A stretch of 64,000 bases of DNA from Gynuella sp050296195 (GCF_050296195.1 NZ_JBNKRB010000026.1), one strand, 5' to 3'. Positions 1 through 8,099 are shown, numbered from the stretch's first letter. Numbers and translations: made by a program. Notes: a model not told the origin generated them from the letters alone.

Positions 1-2
1 AT

Positions 3-560
3 CTTTTTGTTAGCACCGTCCTGGTTAACAACGTGGTTCTGGTTCGTTTTCTCGGCCTGTGCCCGTTCATGGGTGCATCTAACAATTTGTCTACGGCTAT
101 GGGAATGGGGCTGGCTACCACTTTTGTACTCACGCTGGCCTCCATGAGTAGCTGGTTACTAGAGCACCTGATTCTGGAACCGCTGCACATCGAATTTCTA
201 CGCATTCTGACATTTATTCTGGTGGTCGCAGCACTGGTTCAGTTTACAGAAATGGTGATTCGAAAAATCAGCCCGGTGCTTTATAAAACACTGGGGATTT
301 ATCTGCCACTGATTACAACCAATTGTGCCGTTCTGGGTGTGGCACTATTAAATGTCAGCGAAGAACACAGTTTCTCAGAAAGTATCGTTTATGGCCTTGG
401 TGCTTCAATTGGCTTTACTCTGGTCATGATAATTTTTGGCGGCCTGCGCCAACGTCTGTCTCTGGCCAATGTGCCAGCCGTGTTTGCCGGCTCTCCAGTA
501 GGTCTGATTACTGCTGGATTACTGTCAATGATTTTTCTGGGATTTTCCGGATTAATTTAA
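3..560 (+). CDS. rnfA: RnfA, electron transport complex subunit A (5' end cut by window)
   Basis: Integral membrane subunit of the Rnf complex, which couples ion flow across the inner membrane to electron transfer between NADH and ferredoxin or flavodoxin. The reading frame is open from base 3, and the segment LVNNVVLVRFLGLCPFMG is the RnfA/NqrE family N-terminal signature, so the GTG at 33 is an internal Val and not the start. About 185 residues are visible. The family is usually about 193, so roughly eight residues lie outside the window. Several hydrophobic helices and the ITTNCAVLG motif typical of RnfA/RnfE are present. It leads an rnfABCDGEH operon; in Azotobacter an equivalent operon (rnf1) supplies reductant to nitrogenase. 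Confidence 0.93.
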   Translation, partial: LFVSTVLVNNVVLVRFLGLCPFMGASNNLSTAMGMGLATTFVLTLASMSSWLLEHLILEPLHIEFLRILTFILVVAALVQFTEMVIRKISPVLYKTLGIYLPLITTNCAVLGVALLNVSEEHSFSESIVYGLGASIGFTLVMIIFGGLRQRLSLANVPAVFAGSPVGLITAGLLSMIFLGFSGLI

Positions 561-602
561 TCGGGGTCGACAATACGACCTGACCCAATGGAGGATATCA
601 CT

Positions 603-1133
603 ATGTTATTCATCTCACTTGTAGGAGTTATGACAGCTCTCGGTCTGATCATTGGAACGATATTAGGTTACGCCAGCCGGTTTTTTGCAGTGGAGGAAAA
701 TCCACTGGTACAGGAAATTCAATCACTATTGCCCGGCAGTCAATGTGGTCAGTGTGGTTTGCCAGGTTGTGCTCAGGCAGCTGAAGCGATTGCCTCTCAG
801 CAGGCCACGGTGACTTGCTGCCCGCCAGGCGGCATGCAACTGGCTACCCAGCTGGCAGAATTATTGGGCGTAGAGCTTGATGCCGAGGCAGTCGTTGCGG
901 AGGTAAAAGTCGCAATGATCGTGGCAGAGAACTGTTCGGGCTGCACACGCTGCTACAAGGTATGTCCAACAGACGCGATCATCGGCGCCAACAAACAGAT
1001 CCATCAGGTATTTGCAGATGCTTGCACCGGGTGTCGAAAATGCCTTGACGCCTGCCCCGATGACTGCATCGAAATGGTCAGCATAAAAACCAATGCTGAC
1101 AACTGGCAATGGCCCAAACCGAAGGCAGCATGA
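603..1133 (+). CDS. rnfB: RnfB, iron-sulfur subunit of Rnf complex
   Basis: Electron-transfer subunit that passes electrons between the Rnf core and soluble carriers. Residues 1-25 form a membrane anchor. A four-cysteine cluster motif follows at about C48, C51, C56 and C72/73, and then two ferredoxin-type [4Fe-4S] motifs, CSGCTRCYKVC near 111-121 and CTGCRKCLDAC near 141-151. I chose ATG 603 over ATG 588 because a strong Shine-Dalgarno GGAGG (590-594) sits 8 bases before 603 and overlaps the upstream ATG, and because family members begin with a short hydrophobic stretch. It follows rnfA by about 40 bp and its stop abuts the rnfC start. Length is 176 aa. Confidence 0.94.
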   Translation: MLFISLVGVMTALGLIIGTILGYASRFFAVEENPLVQEIQSLLPGSQCGQCGLPGCAQAAEAIASQQATVTCCPPGGMQLATQLAELLGVELDAEAVVAEVKVAMIVAENCSGCTRCYKVCPTDAIIGANKQIHQVFADACTGCRKCLDACPDDCIEMVSIKTNADNWQWPKPKAA

Positions 1134-1134
1134 C

Positions 1135-2604
1135 ATGATGTTCAATTTCCGCTTTTTTCGTGGTGGTGTTCATCCAGAAGGACACAAACAATATACTGCC
1201 GAAACTCCCATTACCACACTCGGTATTCCGGAGCGTCTATACCTGCCCCTACGGCAGCATGCTGGCGCAGCGGCAGAAGTTATTGTTAAGCCTGGCATGC
1301 AAGTGAAAAAAGGACAACTACTTGCGACGGCTGCCGGTTCAGTTTCTGCGCCGGTACATGCGCCCAGCTCTGGCACCATCGAAGCCCTGGGGGATATTCC
1401 GGTTCCCCACCCTTCCGGACTGACGGCACCCGGCATAGTGCTGGCGTGTGACGGGGAAGACGAATGGTGTGAGTTACCGGAGGTTGAAGATCCATTTACA
1501 CTGGCGCCCGAGGTGCTGGCACGGAAAATTGCGGAGTCTGGTATTGTCGGTCTTGGTGGTGCCGTTTTTCCAGCGGCCGTCAAACTCGATAAAAGCCGCG
1601 AAAAAGTTGATCTGCTGATTCTCAATGGCAGCGAGTGTGAACCTTACCTGACCGCTGATGACCGGGTCATGCAGGAATATGCCGGGGCTGTAGTGGATGG
1701 CGCGCGATTGATTCAGTATATCAGCGGTGCCTGCAACACTATCATTGGTATCGAAGATAACAAACCAGCGGCTATCGCAGCCATGACCGAGGCCTGCAAC
1801 AGCCACAATGACATTCATGTCAAAGTCGTACCGGCTCGGTATCCCATGGGGTCAGCCAAACAGCTGATACAGGCTGTGACAGGTCGTGAAGTTCCCGCTG
1901 GCGGGCGCTCCTCCGATATTGGTGTGATCATGCACAATGTCGCCACGGCCCGTGCCATCAGTATGGCGTTGCGAGATGGCAAACCGCTGATTTCCCGAAT
2001 CGTTACGGTGGCCGGTGGTCATATTCAAAACCCTGGTAACGTCAATGCACTGATTGGCACTCCTGCACGTTTTCTGATTGATGCCTGCGGCGGTTTAACC
2101 ACCGAGCCGGAACGAATATTGATCGGCGGTCCAATGATGGGTCATATCATTCATTCACTGGATGTGCCTGTGATCAAAGGAGCTTCCGGTATGCTGGCCT
2201 TGACTCGTGACGAAGTCGGCAATACCGAAATCATGGAATGCATACGCTGCGGCCGTTGCGTTTCTGCCTGTCCAATGGGGTTAATGCCGAATGCCATGGC
2301 ACAACACAGCCAGAATAACGATCTTGACGGTGCTCAGGATTATGGCTTGGGCGACTGTATTCTGTGTGGCTCCTGTTCATATGTGTGTCCGGCACATATT
2401 CCGCTGGTACACCACTTTCAATATGCCAAAGGCGCATTGAGTCAGCGTCAGAATGAGCAGAAAAAACTCGACCTTACCCGCCAGCTCAGTGATGCCAAGG
2501 CCGCCCGGCAACAACAGGAAGCTGAGGCCAAAGCCGCAGCAAAAGCCGCCAAGGCAGCCAAACGAAAATCAAAGTCCAGTCATACTGAAGAGGGCACCGC
2601 ATGA
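1135..2604 (+). CDS. rnfC: RnfC, NADH/flavin-binding iron-sulfur subunit
   Basis: Peripheral Rnf subunit that takes electrons from or delivers them to NADH. Glycine-rich nucleotide/flavin-binding segments (for example GIVGLGGAVFP) are followed by two [4Fe-4S] motifs in the C-terminal third, CIRCGRCVSACP and CILCGSCSYVCP. The tail is Ala/Lys/Glu-rich and likely coiled or disordered, as in many RnfC proteins. The frame is open to 1093, but that would overlap rnfB; the ATG at 1135 (with a second at 1138) starts one base after the rnfB stop and gives the family start MFNFRFFRGG. Length is about 489 aa. Its end overlaps the rnfD start by 4 bp (ATGA), suggesting translational coupling. Confidence 0.93.
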   Translation: MMFNFRFFRGGVHPEGHKQYTAETPITTLGIPERLYLPLRQHAGAAAEVIVKPGMQVKKGQLLATAAGSVSAPVHAPSSGTIEALGDIPVPHPSGLTAPGIVLACDGEDEWCELPEVEDPFTLAPEVLARKIAESGIVGLGGAVFPAAVKLDKSREKVDLLILNGSECEPYLTADDRVMQEYAGAVVDGARLIQYISGACNTIIGIEDNKPAAIAAMTEACNSHNDIHVKVVPARYPMGSAKQLIQAVTGREVPAGGRSSDIGVIMHNVATARAISMALRDGKPLISRIVTVAGGHIQNPGNVNALIGTPARFLIDACGGLTTEPERILIGGPMMGHIIHSLDVPVIKGASGMLALTRDEVGNTEIMECIRCGRCVSACPMGLMPNAMAQHSQNNDLDGAQDYGLGDCILCGSCSYVCPAHIPLVHHFQYAKGALSQRQNEQKKLDLTRQLSDAKAARQQQEAEAKAAAKAAKAAKRKSKSSHTEEGTA

Positions 2605-3671
2605 CCATCGTGAATCTGGTTTCTGCTCCCCATGCCCATGATCGCTCAAGCATTAATCGAATCATGGCGTATGTTTGTCTGGCTCTGGTGCCAGGAACAG
2701 CGTTTTGCTTTTATATTTTTGGCTGGCCTGCCATCAATCTCTGGTTGTTCAGTGTGGCCACAGCCATAGGTACGGAATATGTCATGCTCAAATTACGACA
2801 CCAGAGTACCACTCGCCTGCTGGACTGGTCAGCTGTGCTGACCGGCTGGTTACTGGCACTGTGCCTGCCTCCCTGGGCTCCTTGGTGGATCGCAGTATTC
2901 GGTAGCGTTTTTGCCGTATCCATAGGTAAACATTTGTACGGTGGTCTGGGTCAGAATTTGTTTAATCCCGCCATGCTGGCGCGAACGGCACTGTTAATTT
3001 CGTTCCCAGTGCCGATGACTACCTGGGCACATGCAACTCCAATATTTTCACCTAATGCACCGGGATTCTGGCAAGGCCTGCAGATCACGTTTGGAGTGCT
3101 ACCACTGGCTGATGGAATGACTGGGGCGACGGCGCTGGGTGCGTTAAAGACAGCCTTAACTCAAAATATCCCGGCGCAACAGACATTACATCAATTTTCC
3201 ATATATTCGTCCGGACTGGGCCTGACCAGTGGCAGCATGGGTGAGACATCGGCATTGTTAATGCTGATTGGCGGGATCTGGTTATTACTGGCCCGGGTGA
3301 TCAGCTGGCATATTCCGGTCACTATGCTGACTACAGTCGTTGCGCTGGCAACTTTTTTCCATCACCTCAATCCGGCACTTTACCCGCCAGCTACGTTTCA
3401 TCTCCTGTCCGGAGGGCTGATGCTGGGTGCTTTCTTCATTGCCACTGACCCGGTCACCTCCCCCGCTGGAAAAGGCGCGCAGATCATATTTGCTGCCGGC
3501 TGCGGCGGGCTGACTTTTCTGATCCGTACCTGGGGTGGCTATCCTGAAGCAGTTGCCTTTTCAGTACTGATGATGAACGCTCTCACTCCCTTGCTGGACC
3601 AATATTTACGCCCACGCATCTATGGCCGCAGACGTAGCGGCCAGCCATTAACAACACGGCAGAAGAGGTAA
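2601..3671 (+). CDS. rnfD: RnfD, FMN-bearing membrane subunit
   Basis: Multi-pass membrane subunit of the Rnf complex in the NqrB/RnfD family, proposed to take part in ion translocation. At least eight hydrophobic helices are visible. The segment DGMTGATALGAL contains the S/TGAT motif whose threonine carries covalently bound FMN in this family. The 356 aa length is normal. The start overlaps the rnfC stop (ATGA) and rnfG follows after 4 bp. Confidence 0.93.
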   Translation: MTIVNLVSAPHAHDRSSINRIMAYVCLALVPGTAFCFYIFGWPAINLWLFSVATAIGTEYVMLKLRHQSTTRLLDWSAVLTGWLLALCLPPWAPWWIAVFGSVFAVSIGKHLYGGLGQNLFNPAMLARTALLISFPVPMTTWAHATPIFSPNAPGFWQGLQITFGVLPLADGMTGATALGALKTALTQNIPAQQTLHQFSIYSSGLGLTSGSMGETSALLMLIGGIWLLLARVISWHIPVTMLTTVVALATFFHHLNPALYPPATFHLLSGGLMLGAFFIATDPVTSPAGKGAQIIFAAGCGGLTFLIRTWGGYPEAVAFSVLMMNALTPLLDQYLRPRIYGRRRSGQPLTTRQKR

Positions 3672-3675
3672 CACG

Positions 3676-4338
3676 ATGCATCAGGATGTGATCAAAGGCC
3701 AGGCTGATCCAAGCTACCGCACTCAAGTCAGCTACCAGGCCGGCATGCTCGCCGGACTGTGCTGTATGATCAGCATTATCATTTACATGGGCTATCACTC
3801 CACCACGGAGGATATTCGCCTGAGGATGAGTGAAGACCGTCAAGCGTTATTGCAGCAGGTATTGCCAACCGGTTTATATGATAACCAACCTGATCAGGAA
3901 ACCTTTCAGGTAACAGATACCAGCTACTTGCCAGAACCGGTGGTTATTTATCCGGCCCGTCAAAACAGTCATCTGGTGGCAATTGCGTTTCAAACAGTAG
4001 CCAAAGGTTACAGCGGTGATATTCAATTGATGATCGGTGTCACTCTTGGCGGTGAGCTTCTTGGAGTCAGAGTGATCAGCCATGCAGAAACGCCTGGACT
4101 GGGTGACAAAATCGAGGTGGCCAAAGATGATTGGATCACCCGGTTTGAGGGCCACTCGCTGAACAACACCTCGGCCCAACAATGGCATGTCAAAAAAGAT
4201 GGCGGAGAATTTGATCAGTTTACCGGTGCAACCATTACACCCAGAGCGGTGGTGAAGGCTGTTTATGAAGCACTTCTGTTTGTCCAACAAAACGAGCAGA
4301 CAATGAGTATTGATTTGCCGGCCAGCGAGGAACCATAA
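3676..4338 (+). CDS. rnfG: RnfG, FMN-binding subunit
   Basis: Membrane-anchored, largely periplasmic Rnf subunit with one N-terminal transmembrane segment (about residues 19-40) and an FMN-binding domain. The C-terminal motif FTGATITPRAV matches the SGATxT site where FMN is attached through a phosphoester to threonine. Length is 220 aa. The gene sits 4 bp after rnfD, and rnfE begins immediately after its stop. Confidence 0.93.
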   Translation: MHQDVIKGQADPSYRTQVSYQAGMLAGLCCMISIIIYMGYHSTTEDIRLRMSEDRQALLQQVLPTGLYDNQPDQETFQVTDTSYLPEPVVIYPARQNSHLVAIAFQTVAKGYSGDIQLMIGVTLGGELLGVRVISHAETPGLGDKIEVAKDDWITRFEGHSLNNTSAQQWHVKKDGGEFDQFTGATITPRAVVKAVYEALLFVQQNEQTMSIDLPASEEP

Positions 4339-5022
4339 ATGAGCAATCCTACCTATGCAGAGATATTCAGCGATGGCCTATGGCGCAACAATGTCGCTCT
4401 CGAACAGATGTTGGCACTGTGTCCATTACTGGCGGTCACCACCACGGCCACTAACGGGCTCGGCATGGGCCTTGCCACCATAGCGGTGATGATTGCCGCG
4501 AGTTTGCTATCTTCATTACTGAAAGGTGTCATTACACCACAGGTTCGCATTCCCGCGTTTATTGTTTTGATTGCTTCTGTGGTCACCGTAGTGGAAATGT
4601 TTATTAATGCCTGGATGCACGAGTTATACAAGGTACTGGGCCTGTTTATTCCGTTAATCGTTACCAATTGTGCCATTCTTGGCCGGGTTGAGGCATTCGC
4701 CTCCAAGCAGACTGCCAGAGCATCTCTGGCCGATGCGCTGGCTATGGGACTCGGCTTTACCTGGGTACTGGTCGTGGTCGGCGCAGTACGCGAACTCATC
4801 GCCAACGGCACACTGTTTCACAATGCATCGTTGCTCTTGGGTGAACATTTGCATTGGCTGGATACTACAGTCATGGACAACTATCAGGGCGCACTGTTGA
4901 TGGCGCTACCACCTGGCGGTTTCATCATGCTGGGGTTTTTATTGTCGATCAAACGCTTGATTGATCAGCACCGCATGAAGCCAGCCACAAACAATACTCT
5001 AACTCAATTACAGGAGGCATGA
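4339..5022 (+). CDS. rnfE: RnfE, membrane subunit
   Basis: Integral membrane subunit paralogous to RnfA, with about six helices. The start MSNPTYAEIFSDGLWRNN and the ALCPLLAVT and IVTNCAILGR motifs are typical of RnfE. Length is 227 aa. It begins at the base after the rnfG stop, and its own stop overlaps rnfH by 4 bp. Confidence 0.93.
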   Translation: MSNPTYAEIFSDGLWRNNVALEQMLALCPLLAVTTTATNGLGMGLATIAVMIAASLLSSLLKGVITPQVRIPAFIVLIASVVTVVEMFINAWMHELYKVLGLFIPLIVTNCAILGRVEAFASKQTARASLADALAMGLGFTWVLVVVGAVRELIANGTLFHNASLLLGEHLHWLDTTVMDNYQGALLMALPPGGFIMLGFLLSIKRLIDQHRMKPATNNTLTQLQEA

Positions 5023-5285
5023 TGAGGGTTTCCGTTGCATACAATGAGCAGATTCGCAGTGCCTGGATTCCCATCCAGGTGACGGAGGATATCAATGTGC
5101 AGCAGGCAATTGAACAATCGGGAATTCTGCAGCGCTTTCCGGATATTGACCTGAACAAACAACGGGTCGGTATTTTTGGCAAGCTGGTAAAGCTGGATAC
5201 TCCGTTACACGATGGCGACAGGGTCGAAATCTACCGTCAGATCATCAAAGTTCAGGATGATGACGATGATGATGATGATGATTAA
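5019..5285 (+). CDS. rnfH: RnfH-family ubiquitin-fold protein with poly-Asp tail
   Basis: Small RnfH/UPF0125 protein (88 aa) with a beta-grasp fold that closes rnf operons in Azotobacter and relatives; its exact role in complex assembly or function is not settled. The core VRVSVAYNEQ-like start and FGKLVKLDTPLHDGDRVEIYR are typical of the family. An Shine-Dalgarno GGAGG precedes the tandem ATGs at 5019/5022, and the gene overlaps rnfE by 4 bp. It is unusual in ending in nine consecutive aspartates encoded by a near-pure GAT repeat (5256-5282), which could be length-variable. Confidence 0.85.
   Translation: MMRVSVAYNEQIRSAWIPIQVTEDINVQQAIEQSGILQRFPDIDLNKQRVGIFGKLVKLDTPLHDGDRVEIYRQIIKVQDDDDDDDDD
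5256..5282 (+). repeat. GAT trinucleotide repeat encoding Asp9 tail of RnfH
   Basis: Nine codons for aspartate, eight GAT and one GAC, end directly at the rnfH stop. As a trinucleotide repeat, slippage would change tail length without shifting the frame. Confidence 0.8.
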
Positions 5286-5331
5286 AGTAACAAGGGCTTT
5301 CGGTCCGATCTGATGATTCTGATCTCAATCA

Positions 5332-5388
5332 ATCAAGCTGACTTGCCATACTTGTACTGTCCCTCATGTATATATCAGTCAGCTTGAT
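5332..5388. repeat. Inverted repeat downstream of rnfH
   Basis: ATCAAGCTGAC (5332-5342) is matched by GTCAGCTTGAT (5378-5388), a perfect 11-bp inverted repeat with a 35-base spacer. It has no T-tract, so it could be an mRNA 3'-end stem-loop or a regulator site. Confidence 0.5.
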
Positions 5389-5421
5389 GGCGTTGATTCT
5401 TTATGTGTGAGTACAAGTGAG

Positions 5422-5445
5422 AGACTCACGAGTCTGATCTTTTTT
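5422..5445 (+). terminator. Weak candidate terminator of the rnf operon
   Basis: AGACT-CACG-AGTCT (5422-5435) forms a short hairpin, followed four bases later by a run of six T (5440-5445). The stem is only 5 bp, so this is tentative. Confidence 0.35.
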
Positions 5446-5585
5446 ATCCCACGCGTATTGGTCGCAAACACCCTTAATACCTATAAAGAAATACGAATAA
5501 ATTGCCAAAATAACCATTAATAGGTATTGCAATAAATTCCGTTTAATAGTCCAAAATCAACAATCAAATTTATCACCATCGCTTA

Positions 5586-5599
5586 TTGACTCAGGTCAA
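5586..5599. promoter_or_regulatory. FNR/CRP-family type palindrome upstream of the octaheme cytochrome gene
   Basis: TTGAC-TCAG-GTCAA is a perfect dyad of the TTGAT-N4-ATCAA type recognised by FNR, DNR and NNR regulators. It lies about 165 bp upstream of the cytochrome start codon in an otherwise gene-free 473-bp stretch (5286-5758). A role in anaerobic or nitrogen-oxide control of the following two genes is inferred. No clear -10 element at the canonical distance was seen; the nearest TAAGAT-like box is at 5632. Confidence 0.5.
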
Positions 5600-5758
5600 A
5601 GCAGACACCTACGAATGAACCAGAAGTCCATTAAGATATTTATTCATCGTCAGCTAAGCTAAAAAATAAAATTCAAAATAAAAATGCACCCTGGCTGTCT
5701 ACTGAGTAATGTCTGTCCAGTTTTCAGATGGGAATACCATTAAAAGGAATATGCCCCG

Positions 5759-7204
5759 ATGAAATCAAAAATATATTTATTATTCTCCTGGGTCGCCCTA
5801 TTGGTTTTCATAATAACCATTTCCGGACAGGCAAATGCAAAAGCACTCATGCTCAAACCGTTTAAGAATCTGAGCGATCAAAGTAAGGAATGTGTTGCCT
5901 GTCATAAGCAGGAAGATCCCAGTATCTATGCCCAGTGGGGTCGCTCCAAACATTTCGGTGCTAATGTCGGCTGTTATGAGTGTCATCAAGCTAGCAATGA
6001 TGAACCGGATGCCATTCGTCATGAAGGTCATACTATTTCAGTCATCGTCTCACCTAAAGACTGTTCCGCCTGCCATAACGAAGAGGTAGCGGAATTTTCC
6101 GCCAGTCATCACGCCAATGCCGGCAGGATAATTGGTTCTCTTGATAACATGCTGGCGGAGGTAGTAGAAGGAGCGCTCACCATGAACGGAAAATCACCGG
6201 CAGCGGTCAACGGGTGCTGGCAATGCCATGGATCGGAAGTAAAAGTCATGCCCAATGGTGACCTTGACCCAACCACCTGGCCCAATACCGGTATAGGTCG
6301 TCTGAATCCGGATGGCTCTGTGGGTGCCTGTACTGCCTGTCACCAGCGGCACGAGTTTTCCATGATACAGGCACGCCGTCCGGAAGCCTGTGGAAAGTGT
6401 CACCTGGGTCCGGATCATCCACAAAAAGAAATTTACGATGAATCCAAACACGGCATTAACTTTTATGCCAACGTCGACCGTATGAATATGGAATCGGCAA
6501 AATGGATTGTTGGTGAAGATTATGACGCCGCCCCTACTTGTGCCACCTGCCATATGTCGGCCACTCGTGAACTGCCAGTCACCCATGATGTCGGTAACCG
6601 GATTTCCTGGACTCTGCGCCCGGCAGTATCGGAGAAAATTGATGCCAAGGCGATCAAGCAGGGCCAAACCGTCAAAACCTGGCAGGAACGTCGACGTGAT
6701 ATGAGTGCCGTATGTGATGCTTGCCATACCAGCTCCATGATCGATTCTTTCTACACTCAGTTTGACAGTCTGGTCGAATTGTATAACACCAAATTCGCTA
6801 TTCCAGGCAAACGTATGATGGCAACGCTACAGGAACAGGGGTTGATGACCGATGTTGCCTTCGACGAAAAAATCGAATGGACATGGTTTTATCTGTGGCA
6901 TCACGAGGGTCGCCGCGCGCGTCATGGTGCAGCGATGATGGCACCGGACTACACCCAATGGCATGGCCTCTACGAAGTCGCAGAACGGTTTTATATGGAA
7001 CTGATTCCGGAATACAACGAATACATTGAAAAGGCCGAAAAAGCAGGAAAACACGAAGCCGCAGAAACAGCCCGCAAAGTACTGGCTGAAATTTTGGAAA
7101 GCCCGGAACATCTCTGGTTTACCGGTAATGAACCCGCAGAGGTAACAGAGGCTCGCCAGAAAGCTCAGGCGGAATTCAAACAACGTTATGCCAACGAAGA
7201 TTAA
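5759..7204 (+). CDS. Octaheme hydroxylamine oxidoreductase-like cytochrome c
   Basis: Periplasmic multiheme enzyme of the HAO superfamily. A signal peptide of about 28 residues ends in QANAKA. Eight CxxCH motifs are present at about residues 45, 72, 102, 153, 191, 211, 261 and 319, with the spacing of octaheme HAO proteins; the fourth corresponds to the active-site (P460-type) heme. The C-terminal segment HHEGRRARHG...PDYTQWHG near 381-403 is shared by the family. Some members oxidise hydroxylamine or hydrazine; others, especially those encoded beside a NapC-type quinol oxidase as here, are proposed to reduce nitrite or nitric oxide. Whether the tyrosine cross-link that marks true HAO is possible cannot be decided without an alignment. 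Start ATG 5759 has AAGGA about 10 bases upstream. Length is 481 aa. Confidence 0.88.
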   Translation: MKSKIYLLFSWVALLVFIITISGQANAKALMLKPFKNLSDQSKECVACHKQEDPSIYAQWGRSKHFGANVGCYECHQASNDEPDAIRHEGHTISVIVSPKDCSACHNEEVAEFSASHHANAGRIIGSLDNMLAEVVEGALTMNGKSPAAVNGCWQCHGSEVKVMPNGDLDPTTWPNTGIGRLNPDGSVGACTACHQRHEFSMIQARRPEACGKCHLGPDHPQKEIYDESKHGINFYANVDRMNMESAKWIVGEDYDAAPTCATCHMSATRELPVTHDVGNRISWTLRPAVSEKIDAKAIKQGQTVKTWQERRRDMSAVCDACHTSSMIDSFYTQFDSLVELYNTKFAIPGKRMMATLQEQGLMTDVAFDEKIEWTWFYLWHHEGRRARHGAAMMAPDYTQWHGLYEVAERFYMELIPEYNEYIEKAEKAGKHEAAETARKVLAEILESPEHLWFTGNEPAEVTEARQKAQAEFKQRYANED

Positions 7205-7219
7205 TACATGACCGACCGT

Positions 7220-7242
7220 CCCCCGCTGTTTGCCGGCGGGGG
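7220..7242 (+). other. GC-rich stem-loop between the two cytochrome genes
   Basis: CCCCCGC (7220-7226) pairs with GCGGGGG (7236-7242) across a 9-base loop, between the stop of the octaheme gene and the NapC-type start. There is no T-tract, so it is more likely an mRNA processing or stability element that tunes the ratio of the two products than a terminator. Confidence 0.5.
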
Positions 7243-7257
7243 CATCACGAGGTGTTT

Positions 7258-7836
7258 ATGAACCAGACACAATCATTCTGGCGGCGACTTTGGATTCCTT
7301 CACGAAGAAAATGGTTACTGGGTATTCCGGTTGGTGGTTTCGCAGCCATGGCGGTGGGAGCTGTTATGCTGAGCACTTTTCATGGAGCGATTAACGCAAC
7401 CAATGCCAATGCCTTTTGCTACAGCTGTCATATCGGCATGGATACCATCGTTGAAGAATATCAACAGTCCATCCACTTTAATAATGAAACCGGTGTTCAG
7501 GCCCAATGCGCCGACTGCCATGTCCCCAAAGAATTCTTTCCCAAAATGCTGGTTAAAATCCGCGCAACCAAGGACATTTATCATCAATTAAAAGGCACGG
7601 TAACGCTGGAGAATTTTGAGCAGTTACGAGTACATCAGGCAGAAGTGGTTTACAACACAATGAAAAACCGGGATTCCAATGAATGTAAAAACTGCCACAA
7701 CCCGGAACAATGGAACACCGATATGCAAAGCATACGGGCCAGAAATCATCATGATCCGGCAGCGTGGCTGGAAAACAACGAAACTTGCGTGGACTGTCAT
7801 CTAGGTGTTGCCCATAAAAAACCCGCAATTTATTAA
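7258..7836 (+). CDS. NapC/NirT-family membrane tetraheme cytochrome c (CycX-like)
   Basis: Membrane-anchored quinol-oxidising cytochrome expected to pass electrons from the quinone pool to, or accept them from, the octaheme enzyme encoded just upstream. One N-terminal transmembrane helix (about residues 19-42) precedes four CxxCH motifs (CYSCH, CADCH, CKNCH, CVDCH), the NapC/NirT pattern. Length is 192 aa. ATG 7258 is preferred to the in-frame GTG at 7252 because GAGGTG at 7249-7254 can serve as ribosome-binding site. The order octaheme enzyme then NapC-type gene is the haoA-cycX arrangement described mainly in Epsilonproteobacteria. A terminator follows. Confidence 0.86.
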   Translation: MNQTQSFWRRLWIPSRRKWLLGIPVGGFAAMAVGAVMLSTFHGAINATNANAFCYSCHIGMDTIVEEYQQSIHFNNETGVQAQCADCHVPKEFFPKMLVKIRATKDIYHQLKGTVTLENFEQLRVHQAEVVYNTMKNRDSNECKNCHNPEQWNTDMQSIRARNHHDPAAWLENNETCVDCHLGVAHKKPAIY

Positions 7837-7858
7837 TGAGATGACGTCACCCAATGAC

Positions 7859-7928
7859 AGCCGCTGATTCGAACGGGGCATTTTACACAGCACTTTTGTT
7901 GTAAAACCGACACAGCGGCTTTTTCTTT
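7859..7928 (+). terminator. Rho-independent terminator after the cytochrome pair
   Basis: AGCCGCTG (7859-7866) pairs with CAGCGGCT (7913-7920), followed by TTTTCTTT. A nested inner stem TTTTACA/TGTAAAA (7881-7887 and 7900-7906) lies in the loop. Confidence 0.75.
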
Positions 7929-7941
7929 ACCCTATCCGGAT

Positions 7942-7957
7942 TGTCGCATTCGAGACA
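7942..7957 (+). promoter_or_regulatory. NifA upstream activator site for nifF
   Basis: TGTCGCATTCGAGACA is a TGT-N10-ACA NifA site. Its centre is about 90 bp upstream of the GG of the -24 element of the nifF promoter. A second TGT-N10-ACA match is at 7897-7912 but overlaps the upstream terminator stem and may be chance. Confidence 0.82.
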
Positions 7958-8036
7958 TTTTACTCACCACAATTTACAGCTCATCCAAATATTCTTTATT
8001 TTTCAATCAGTTAGCATCCTGCATCTAAACAGATCA

Positions 8037-8053
8037 CTGGCACACAGTGTGCA
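8037..8053 (+). promoter_or_regulatory. Sigma-54 (-24/-12) promoter of nifF
   Basis: CTGGCAC-ACAGT-GTGCA matches the RpoN consensus, with the invariant GG (8039-8040) and GC (8051-8052) separated by exactly 10 bp. Transcription should start near 8064, giving a leader of about 36 bases. Confidence 0.87.
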
Positions 8054-8099
8054 AAACCTCTGCTGCACCTACATGAAACAGCCATTGGAGGAACATAGC

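Noticed and set aside
588..603. Upstream in-frame ATG at 588 as start of rnfB
   Set aside because: It overlaps the Shine-Dalgarno that serves ATG 603, and adds residues not seen in the family.
1170..1625. Long minus-strand frame inside rnfC
   Set aside because: Shadow of the rnfC coding sequence with low-complexity Ser/Pro content and no family likeness.
7941..8099. N-terminal extension of the flavodoxin frame
   Set aside because: This interval holds the NifA site and sigma-54 promoter, and ATG 8100 has a strong ribosome-binding site.
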